From: Bacteroidales bacterium UBA4788
GTDB lineage: Bacteria; Bacteroidota; Bacteroidia; Bacteroidales; VadinHA17
Reading direction: 5' to 3'
DNA length: 41,890 nt
Assembly (NCBI GenBank): GCA_002402965.1
Contig: DHGW01000056.1
Coordinates: forward strand, 11,928-53,817
Made by a program: the position numbers and the translations under genes. Within the stretch, counting starts at the first letter, position 1. Each line of letters opens with the position of its first letter. This document shows, piece by piece, positions 26,366-33,324 of this stretch. The notes below the pieces were generated by a model that saw nothing but the letters and a program-made list of their open reading frames with translations, ran no database searches and had not been told where the DNA came from.

Positions 26366-26953
26366 ATGGCAATAAATACTGTGAGGACGGGGAAAAGCGG
26401 GACAATGAAAACCATGCGGCGTATTCATCGTCTCACTGCCTCGTTCCTCTCTGTTGCACTGCTTATTATAGCCGTTTCAGGCATTCTTTTGGGATGGAAG
26501 AAGAACAGTAACGGGTATCTGCACCCTGATTCACACCAGGGAACCACGACAGACTTTGCCCTGTGGCTGCCGCTCGACTCCCTGAGAACCATTGCCGTCA
26601 TGACATTGCGCGAGAACGGCAGGGATGGACTGAGCGAGGAGATTGACCGGATAGACATCAGGCCTGACAATGGCATGGTGAAGTTCGTGTTTGCCCATCA
26701 CTATCACGGTGTACAGCTTGACGGCGCCACAGGCGAGGTGCTGCACCTGGAGCACCGCAGGTCGGATGTGGTGGAAGATATCCATGACATGTCGATTATT
26801 GACAAGCTTCTGGGTGTTGACGGTGAAATCTTCAAGCTCATCTATACCACATTTGCCGGGATATCACTCATTCTCTTCACGGTCACCGGAATCTGGCTCC
26901 GTTACCGTACACGGAGGGCAATAAAAGCGAATGATGCATTACCGGGTCGTTAA
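26366..26953 (+). CDS. PepSY-associated transmembrane protein
   Basis: 195 residues. The start at 26366 is 36 bases after the propeller gene stop; M14 or M17 (26405 or 26414) are plausible alternatives, and placing the start there removes a polar tail before the first helix. The first membrane segment is LTASFLSVALLIIAVSGILLG (near 25-45, broken here by no charge). A periplasmic PepSY-like unit follows, with IDIRPDNGMVKFVFAHHYHGVQLDGATGEVL split around residues 95-125, and then a second membrane helix (about 157-177) before an Arg-rich tail. Such proteins often accompany TonB-dependent uptake loci and may pass reductant or assist iron or ligand handling. Exact role unknown. Confidence 0.8.
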   Translation: MAINTVRTGKSGTMKTMRRIHRLTASFLSVALLIIAVSGILLGWKKNSNGYLHPDSHQGTTTDFALWLPLDSLRTIAVMTLRENGRDGLSEEIDRIDIRPDNGMVKFVFAHHYHGVQLDGATGEVLHLEHRRSDVVEDIHDMSIIDKLLGVDGEIFKLIYTTFAGISLILFTVTGIWLRYRTRRAIKANDALPGR

Positions 26954-27018
26954 GTACTACAGGCAGAATGACGGGTCGTCCTGTCACCGTACCTGCACAG
27001 GCAAAGAGAGAGGTTAGT

Positions 27019-28626
27019 TCAGTCCTTTTGTTCCACCGGGGCAAGGTAGTAGAATGATGTCAGTGAGAAGCTTACGGTGGTCTTCACCCAGTGCCACATC
27101 TCGATGTCAGCTTTAATTGATTCACTGAAGGGAATGGCGTCGAGGATGCGGTAGCGCATGTTGACACTCATGCCGGGATGGAAGTTGCCTGAGCCGGCAG
27201 GTTGTGCAATGAGAGGATGATCAAATATCTCCGGCCGGCACCAGGCATATCCGAAGTAGTCCTCGGTGCCGGTGCCGATGGATGACGGGAATGACTCGCC
27301 GTCTACAAATATCTTTTCATCCCCTTCACCCCACCACGCATCGGCGGTGTTAAAAATGACCATTGCATCCCCGGCGTACACTCCCTTACCGTTTAGTTCC
27401 GCGATTGTGACATCGGAGTGGAGCCCGGTACCCCCTGTGTTTTCTGATCCGGCCGTTTCGAAGTTTGCATACTCCCTCCATGATGCGCCGAAGTGCATCG
27501 AGGATTGGTCCCAACTGTAAGGTGTTAGTGTCGTTTCGACCCTGATGCCCACGCTGTCTGCCGTTCCGTTGAAGATGCTGATTCTGCAGCTGTCGCGGAA
27601 GGGCATCAGCCAGGAGGAGGTCAATGTTCCTGCCGGGTCTGCGGCAGTGAAACGTGTCCTGTAACTGTTACCGGAATAGCCTGTGCCGAAGAAATTCCCG
27701 GCAGGAACCTCCACCGTCTGCCGCCCATCGAAACTCATGCGGACGAGCGTTCCTTTCAGTGCGGTTGCGGTGTCTTTTGCGGTTATCGACAGTTTAATTC
27801 TGTTTACTGCAAGTCCGCTCCCGGAGACACTGATGACACATTCCTTTCCCGGAGCAAATATCCCTTCCGAAGATCTTTTCGTCTCATCCTTGTCAGGGCT
27901 GCCGTCACTTTCACCTGAGATCAGGTATGATGCACATTCCGCTATCGACAGGGAATCTGACGTGAAGGTTTCGCTTCTTGCTGACTCAACCCGGGTACTC
28001 TCCTCGTACAGCCTTGCATCAATATTGTAATATATTGAAGGCGTGCGTCTCCGGGGACTGATGACGATGGAGTCGTTTTCAAGTGTGATCCTGCACTTTT
28101 CAGAGAAGGGGATGGGCAGGTAGAGGTTATATCCGCGGCGCTGCGGTTCGGTCAGGGGGGAGACGGAAGAGCTGAGCGGCGCGGGTGCCAGAACTCCCCC
28201 GCCGATAAGTTCAGGTGCCATTCCCTCGATAACCGGTGTGGTCTGCCCGTCGATATATACCCTGATGTATGAGTTAAGGGCGTTGGCATTACCGAAGGTC
28301 ATCCACCACCGGACTATTGCACCCGGACCGTCAGCTTCCAGCATGACATACTCGCGCCGTCCTTCATTCACTTCCTCCCTTATGAAGTGGGTATAATCAT
28401 TGTTGGCAAACCACCCGGCGCTGTCGGGGTGGATACTGCGCCTGTCGTACGAGCTGTACTGCAAAAGCCGGTAGGATGGATCAGGGTAACGGGTAACAGC
28501 TTCAGGGTCAGTCATCTCCCTTAGAAGTGACCGGAAGGTGACGATGTTCTCCTTCCTGCAGGAGGAAGTCAGGGTGACGGCTGTCAATGCAACCAGGACG
28601 ATGCAAAGTAATCCGGTTTTTTTCAT
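27019..28626 (-). CDS. DUF2961/GH172-family lipoprotein glycosidase
   Basis: 535 residues from the start chosen at 28626; an in-frame ATG ten codons upstream (28656) is rejected because it would precede the lipoprotein signal. The signal ends LTSSC, with Cys23 as the lipidation site. DUF2961 hallmarks are GPGAIVRWWMTFGN (about 99-112), IYYNIDARLY and the near-invariant GTGTEDYFGYAW (about 455-466), followed by RYRILDAIPFSESIKADIEM. The family is now GH172 and includes enzymes acting on fructofuranosyl and D-arabinofuranosyl linkages; the substrate here is unknown. A long central beta insertion (about 215-330) is usual for the two-jelly-roll fold. It is divergent from the GH5 gene with 75 bases between. 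Confidence 0.86.
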   Translation of the reverse strand: MKKTGLLCIVLVALTAVTLTSSCRKENIVTFRSLLREMTDPEAVTRYPDPSYRLLQYSSYDRRSIHPDSAGWFANNDYTHFIREEVNEGRREYVMLEADGPGAIVRWWMTFGNANALNSYIRVYIDGQTTPVIEGMAPELIGGGVLAPAPLSSSVSPLTEPQRRGYNLYLPIPFSEKCRITLENDSIVISPRRRTPSIYYNIDARLYEESTRVESARSETFTSDSLSIAECASYLISGESDGSPDKDETKRSSEGIFAPGKECVISVSGSGLAVNRIKLSITAKDTATALKGTLVRMSFDGRQTVEVPAGNFFGTGYSGNSYRTRFTAADPAGTLTSSWLMPFRDSCRISIFNGTADSVGIRVETTLTPYSWDQSSMHFGASWREYANFETAGSENTGGTGLHSDVTIAELNGKGVYAGDAMVIFNTADAWWGEGDEKIFVDGESFPSSIGTGTEDYFGYAWCRPEIFDHPLIAQPAGSGNFHPGMSVNMRYRILDAIPFSESIKADIEMWHWVKTTVSFSLTSFYYLAPVEQKD

Positions 28627-28701
28627 GGATAAGGCTTTGGGATTAAAGTTATTCATTCGGACAAATTATTTATATTGCATACCGGATTTTAAATCTGAGA
28701 A

Positions 28702-29904
28702 ATGAAAAAAGCCCTGATTTTACTTGCGGTGACATGCTTGATGACCTCATGCAAACCAGCCCCGACCAGTTTCCTGAAAACGGATGGCCGGCATATAATA
28801 GACGGGAATGGTGAATATGTGCTCCTGCGCGGTATCGGGCTGGGTGGATGGATGCTACAGGAACCTTACATGCTGAAGCTGTCAGGTGTCGCCCCTGCGC
28901 AGTATGATATCAGGAAGAAAATCGCAGCCCTTACAGGAGAGGAAAGGTGCGAGGAGTTTTATGCTGCATGGCTGGCTAACATGGTCACCAGGCGGGATAT
29001 AGATTCACTGAAAGCCTGGGGATTCAATTCGGTCAGGCTTCCGATGCATTATAACCTGTTCACTCCTCCGGTTGAAGCAGAGCCGGTGGCCGGTGAGTTC
29101 ACGTGGATTGAGAAGGGATTCGAGATGACCGACTCGCTGCTGGCCTGGTGTGCTGCCAATGAAATTTTTCTCATCCTTGACCTGCATGCTGCACCGGGAG
29201 GGCAGGGGAATGATATCCCCATTGCAGACGTGGATACCACCAAACCGAAACTGTGGGATAATGAGGTGAACCGATGGAAGACGATAACCTTATGGCATAA
29301 GCTCGCAGAACGATACCGGGATGAACCGTGGATTGGCGGTTATGACCTGATCAATGAAACCAATTATCCACTTGAGGGCAATGTGGCTCTCCGGCAGCTT
29401 CTGACAGAGATAACAGCAGCAATCAGGCTGGTTGACAACAACCATATCATCTTCATTGAAGGCAATCATTTTGCGACTGACTTCGAGGGACTGACCCCGG
29501 CGTGGGACAATAACATGGTTTACAGTTTCCACAAGTACTGGAGTCCGACCACCGTTGAGACCATTCAGAAGTTTCTGGATATCAGGGATGCACACAATGT
29601 CCCGCTGTGGATGGGCGAGTCAGGTGAGAACAACAACGAATGGTACCGGTCGGCTGTTCAGCTCTTTGAGGCGGACAGCATCGGCTGGGCATGGTGGACA
29701 ATTAAGAAACTCGGGTCTGAGAGCGGTGTAATGAATGTGGAGATACCTGAAGGTTACCAGCAGATCATTGATTACTGGAAGGGTGCCGGGCCGGCCCCAT
29801 CGCCGGATGAGGCGCACCGGGTCCTGATGCAGCTCACCGAAAATATCCGGATTGAGAATTGCAGTATCAATTACGGGGTCATTGAGGCGTTGTTTGGCAG
29901 GTAG
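28702..29904 (+). CDS. GH5-family glycoside hydrolase, lipoprotein
   Basis: 400 residues. The lipoprotein signal ends MTSC with Cys17. The TIM-barrel catalytic domain begins with the GH5 opening GNGEYVLLRGIGLGGWM (about 35-51). The acid/base Glu219 is in YDLINETN (214-221), and the nucleophile Glu306 is in LWMGESGENN (302-311); SVRLPMHYNLF and YSFHKYWSP supply other conserved active-site residues. It should cleave beta-linked glucan or related polysaccharide at the cell surface or periplasm by the retaining mechanism. The subfamily cannot be set by eye. The divergent DUF2961 partner suggests joint action on one glycan. Confidence 0.9.
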   Translation: MKKALILLAVTCLMTSCKPAPTSFLKTDGRHIIDGNGEYVLLRGIGLGGWMLQEPYMLKLSGVAPAQYDIRKKIAALTGEERCEEFYAAWLANMVTRRDIDSLKAWGFNSVRLPMHYNLFTPPVEAEPVAGEFTWIEKGFEMTDSLLAWCAANEIFLILDLHAAPGGQGNDIPIADVDTTKPKLWDNEVNRWKTITLWHKLAERYRDEPWIGGYDLINETNYPLEGNVALRQLLTEITAAIRLVDNNHIIFIEGNHFATDFEGLTPAWDNNMVYSFHKYWSPTTVETIQKFLDIRDAHNVPLWMGESGENNNEWYRSAVQLFEADSIGWAWWTIKKLGSESGVMNVEIPEGYQQIIDYWKGAGPAPSPDEAHRVLMQLTENIRIENCSINYGVIEALFGR

Positions 29905-30142
29905 GTGGGCATTGCGCATCTGCAATGCTTCAAGCCCTACAGCCAATACACTATTGCCTTCCCTGCAATATGGCTCCGTCACTAAAATGACCCACCAGTT
30001 GGCGGACTATTTTCATATGCTCTTCACTCTGTTGCCTGACAGCTAAGTATAAATACTCAGGAAAAATAGGCTAAAAGCCCGTTCCCGCCCTCATAAGTCC
30101 TTGCTAATTTTGAACTTCCCTAAAAGAGCTGTAACTGAACTT
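29905..30142. other. Gap between GH5 and Hdr-like operon, with hairpin
   Basis: GCATTGC (29909-29915) and GCAATGC (29922-29928) form a perfect 7-bp hairpin with a 6-base loop starting five bases after the GH5 stop; flanking GGGC/GCCC may extend it. No T run follows, so it is not called as an intrinsic terminator. The remainder is non-coding and should hold the Hdr operon promoter, which I could not place. Confidence 0.45.
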
Positions 30143-30892
30143 ATGGAAGATCTCTATTCACGACTCATGCAGGACGTCCGCTTCGAGGAGGGACTGAAGG
30201 CCTGCATGAACTGCGGAATCTGCACAGGCATCTGTCCTGCAGCCGAGTATTACAACTATGACCCGCGCAGGGTCGTGGATCTCGTTCAATCGCGTAACAA
30301 TGATGTAATCAGGGAGTTGCTGAAGAGCGAGACAATATGGTACTGCGGCCAGTGCATGAGCTGCAAGACCCGCTGCCCAAGGGGCAACACCCCCGGGATG
30401 GTGATCATGGCCCTGAGGAAACTCTCGCAGGAGCTTGGATATTTCACTGCATCAGAAAAGGGGAGGCAGCAGTTCGCCATCAAGCGCACTGTGGGTGACA
30501 ATGTCCTCAGGCACGGATACTGCGTTGTATCATATGATGTTGATCCCGATGCACACCCGGAGCAGGGTCCTGCATGGGAGCACTATTTCAAGTACATGGA
30601 CGATTCCCTGGCACGCCTCGGCGGTGAGCTGAACGGCAAGGAGGGGCCCACGCGACTTATCCCCGACGATGTGCTGGATGAGCTGAAGAGCATCTTCAAG
30701 GTTACAGGCGGGCAGGATCTCTATGATACAATCGAGGAGGCTTCTGAGAAAAAGGCGGAGGAGATGGGCATGGAGTTCAAAAAGGAAGGCCGTGACTTTG
30801 AATATTTCAGGCATGTGGTAACGGCTGACAGCGGCTGCCATCAGTGCGAACCTGAGGACGTAAGGAGGGATGTCTATGAAACCGGAAGGTAA
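30143..30892 (+). CDS. HdrC-like two-[4Fe-4S] protein
   Basis: 249 residues. The ATG at 30143 is preferred over an in-frame TTG at 30101. Two ferredoxin-type motifs are visible: CMNCGICTGICP (Cys21, 24, 27, 31) and CGQCMSCKTRCP (Cys68, 71, 74, 78), spaced as in HdrC of heterodisulfide reductases. The C-terminal half is helical and charged, with another Cys pair in GCHQCEPED near the end. It would relay electrons between an HdrA-type flavoprotein and HdrB. The next gene overlaps its 3' end, with a Shine-Dalgarno sequence inside the overlap region. It is the first of five genes in one operon. Confidence 0.88.
   Translation: MEDLYSRLMQDVRFEEGLKACMNCGICTGICPAAEYYNYDPRRVVDLVQSRNNDVIRELLKSETIWYCGQCMSCKTRCPRGNTPGMVIMALRKLSQELGYFTASEKGRQQFAIKRTVGDNVLRHGYCVVSYDVDPDAHPEQGPAWEHYFKYMDDSLARLGGELNGKEGPTRLIPDDVLDELKSIFKVTGGQDLYDTIEEASEKKAEEMGMEFKKEGRDFEYFRHVVTADSGCHQCEPEDVRRDVYETGR
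30863..30868 (+). promoter_or_regulatory. Ribosome-binding site that sets the hdrB-like start
   Basis: AGGAGG is a strong Shine-Dalgarno sequence, rare in this phylum. It is seven bases before the ATG at 30876 but only one base before the ATG at 30870, favouring 30876 as the start. Confidence 0.6.
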
Positions 30893-31937
30893 GAAGCGTA
30901 TCTGGGCAGAGTACCAGAAAGAGATACCCGATGATCATTTCTTTTACGTCAGGTCGTGCATCAGGCAGACATTCTTTGCCGGCTCGGAGCAGGTATTTCT
31001 GAAGATCCTCCGGAACGACCTGGGCAAGGATGTCTTTGAGGATCCGAGGCATACAACCTGCACAGGTATCGGCTATCACGGCGACGTGGTTCCATTCGAG
31101 ACTATACAGGCCGTTGTGGCTCGTCACTTCTCCCTGGCCACTGAGGCCGGGTACAGGCATATTGCAATTTCGTGTGTCACCTCATTCGGTATCTATACCG
31201 AGATACTTGAGACATGGAAGCACTTCCCGGAGACACTCGAGCGCACCCGCGAGGATTTATACAAGGCCACAGGGCGCACCTTCGAGGTGCCGGAAACCAT
31301 CTCGCACACAAGTGACATCATTTATAAGTTCAGGGATGAGATTGCACGCAAGGCGAAGTACAACCTCGCTGACATTACTACCGGCAAGCCTCTGAAGGTG
31401 GTTGAGCACATCGGCTGTCACTACTCGAAGATGTTCCCTAAGTACGGTGTCGGCGGTGCGGAGTTCCCGCACGTGCTGGTTGGTATGGTGGAGTCATGGG
31501 GCGGTGATGTCATCGATTATCCTGAGCGGCGTCACTGCTGCGGCTTTGGCTTCAGGCAGTACCTTGTCCAGGCCAACAGGGGCTATTCGCTCTTCGCTTC
31601 GCGAAAGAAGTTTGAGTCTATGGAGCCCTACCAGCCTGACATGATCATTGCAAACTGCCCTGGCTGCACCATGTTCATGGACCGCTGGCAGTATACAATA
31701 AATGAGATTGACGGTATAACTTACGGGGTGAACGGTCAGGGTATTCCTGTCCTAACCTATGAAGAGGTTGCAGGCCTTATTCTGGGATATGATCCCTGGG
31801 AGCTTGGCCTGCAGTACCACAATGTGCAGTCGATACCCCTTCTCCGCAGGATGGGGATCAAGGCCGATCCGGCACGGCGTTTCCTGGCAAAGGACGGTAC
31901 CAGGCTGCCCGAACCTGCCAACCTGATCAACGGATGA
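30876..31937 (+). CDS. HdrB-like CCG-domain protein
   Basis: 353 residues. The C-terminal half has one full CCG (non-cubane [4Fe-4S]) motif: Cys181 (GCHYSKM), Cys221-Cys222 in HCCGFGFR, and Cys261/Cys264 in NCPGC. The N-terminal CCG motif is degraded: SCIRQ, TTCTGIGYHG and SCVTSFG keep single cysteines where HdrB normally has CC and CxxC. So at most one canonical catalytic cluster is expected, against two in methanogen HdrB. It overlaps the preceding gene by 17 bases and the following HdrA-like gene by ATGA. In the family this subunit carries disulfide reduction or a related thiol/electron step; its substrate here is unknown. Confidence 0.88.
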   Translation: MKPEGKKRIWAEYQKEIPDDHFFYVRSCIRQTFFAGSEQVFLKILRNDLGKDVFEDPRHTTCTGIGYHGDVVPFETIQAVVARHFSLATEAGYRHIAISCVTSFGIYTEILETWKHFPETLERTREDLYKATGRTFEVPETISHTSDIIYKFRDEIARKAKYNLADITTGKPLKVVEHIGCHYSKMFPKYGVGGAEFPHVLVGMVESWGGDVIDYPERRHCCGFGFRQYLVQANRGYSLFASRKKFESMEPYQPDMIIANCPGCTMFMDRWQYTINEIDGITYGVNGQGIPVLTYEEVAGLILGYDPWELGLQYHNVQSIPLLRRMGIKADPARRFLAKDGTRLPEPANLING

Positions 31938-32968
31938 AAGGTACACCAAAACATGTGATTGTTGCCGGAGGCGGTGTCGCAGGCATGGAAGCTGCAGGCT
32001 CTCTGGCAGAGATGGGCTACCGGGTCACCCTGGTGGAAAAGGGTGAGGATCCGGGAGGGCATCTCCTTCAGTGGCACGCTCTCTTCCCTGACCGCAGGCC
32101 GGCGGATGAGGTGAGGAGCTACCTCAGGAAACGGATTGTTCATCATAACATCAGTATCATCACCCGTACAACAGTTGAGAAGATAAAATATCACCCGGGA
32201 GGGACAGTCTCGGTGAACCTGTCAGGAGGAACAGATGAGAAGGCTGATGCCGTCATCGTTGCCACCGGATTCCAGCTCTTCGATGCACACCGCAAGGAGG
32301 AGTACGGTTACGGGATTTATGACAATGTGATCACCTCGGCAGATCTTGAGGGGATGTTCAACAGGGGCCGGGTGGCGAAGGCTGACAACTCGGTGCCGGC
32401 GCGTATCGGACTGATACACTGCGTGGGTTCGCGCGACGAGAAAGTGAACAACAACCACTGTTCCAAGGTATGCTGCGTGACGGCAGTCAAACAGGCGATA
32501 GAAATAAGGGAGATGCTTCCGTCGTGCGAGATTTTCTGTTTCTATATGGACATGAGGATGTATGGTCCCTATTACGAGGAGCTTTACCGTGAGTCACAGG
32601 AGATTCATAATGTCAACTTCATCAGGGGCAAGGTGTCGGAAGCATCAGTTAACATAAATAACAGACTGGTAATCAAGGTGGAGGACACCCTGGCCGGGAG
32701 GCCGCTCAAGATGGAACTCGACATCATGGTGCTGATGGTGGGAATGGAGATGGAGGAGGCGGGCGCAAAGCTTGCTGAGGCATCAGGATTTAAGCGGGGA
32801 ATAAACAGGTTCCTGGAGACCGGTGACCATCATTATGGCAACAACCTCAGTGGTGTCAGGGGGGTCTTCTATGCCGGTACCTGCACCGCACCTATGAATA
32901 TCACTGATACTATCTCGCACGCGCGGGCTGCCGTTGCAGAGACAGTCAGGTATCTTGACGGACGATGA
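31934..32968 (+). CDS. Short HdrA-like FAD protein
   Basis: 344 residues. The protein opens directly with an FAD-binding Rossmann motif, VAGGGVAGMEAAG (about 11-23), and continues with VTLVEKGEDPGGHLLQWH, DAVIVATGFQLFD and a late GVFYAGTC motif. The HdrA-specific cluster region is kept: Cys163 in HCVGSRDE and HCSKVCC with Cys176, 180 and 181. It lacks the N-terminal domain and the C-terminal ferredoxin and thioredoxin-reductase parts of full-length methanogen HdrA (about 650 residues). The next gene encodes a separate two-cluster ferredoxin-like protein that may replace the missing part. It is joined by ATGA overlaps on both sides. Confidence 0.87.
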   Translation: MKGTPKHVIVAGGGVAGMEAAGSLAEMGYRVTLVEKGEDPGGHLLQWHALFPDRRPADEVRSYLRKRIVHHNISIITRTTVEKIKYHPGGTVSVNLSGGTDEKADAVIVATGFQLFDAHRKEEYGYGIYDNVITSADLEGMFNRGRVAKADNSVPARIGLIHCVGSRDEKVNNNHCSKVCCVTAVKQAIEIREMLPSCEIFCFYMDMRMYGPYYEELYRESQEIHNVNFIRGKVSEASVNINNRLVIKVEDTLAGRPLKMELDIMVLMVGMEMEEAGAKLAEASGFKRGINRFLETGDHHYGNNLSGVRGVFYAGTCTAPMNITDTISHARAAVAETVRYLDGR

Positions 32969-33324
32969 GCTTAAATCAGGCAAATAAATTTGGTTTCGTC
33001 ATAAATCCAAGCAGGCTGATTGATTATGACTCTTCCGACAGGAAGGTGAGGGATTATGTCACACTCAGGGAGCCAAGTTTCAAGCTCTGTTTTGCCTGCG
33101 GGGGCTGTACGGCTGCCTGCACGGCCGGCCAGCACACCTCATTCAATCTCAGGCGGATGATCACCTATATCAGGAGGGGCGAGATAGAGCCTCTGCGTGA
33201 CGAGGTGACCCGCTGCATGCTGTGCGGCAAGTGCCTGCTTGTTTGTCCGCGGGGTGTCAACACCCGCAATGTGGTGGCCGTCACCGCCGAGGCAATCAGT
33301 AAACTGGACCGGAATGAACTCTGA
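32965..33324 (+). CDS. Small HdrC-like ferredoxin subunit
   Basis: 119 residues. Two cluster motifs are visible: CFACGGCTAACTAG (Cys42, 45, 48, 52), where the usual final CP is CT, and CMLCGKCLLVCPRG (Cys84, 87, 90, 94). The N-terminus (FVINPSRLIDYD) has no cluster. It starts in an ATGA overlap with the HdrA-like gene and its stop lies inside the start of the membrane subunit gene, so translation is coupled. It probably links the short HdrA to the membrane subunit. Confidence 0.86.
   Translation: MSLNQANKFGFVINPSRLIDYDSSDRKVRDYVTLREPSFKLCFACGGCTAACTAGQHTSFNLRRMITYIRRGEIEPLRDEVTRCMLCGKCLLVCPRGVNTRNVVAVTAEAISKLDRNEL

Noticed and set aside
28627..28656. Upstream ATG of the DUF2961 gene at 28656
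   Set aside because: It would put ten polar residues before a clear lipoprotein signal that begins at the second ATG, 28626.
30101..30142. TTG start for the HdrC-like protein
   Set aside because: The ATG at 30143 gives the usual HdrC length before the first cluster; the extension has no family resemblance.
33239..33313. N-terminal extension of the membrane Hdr subunit
   Set aside because: It lies wholly inside the preceding ferredoxin-like gene in another frame and has no membrane-protein character.
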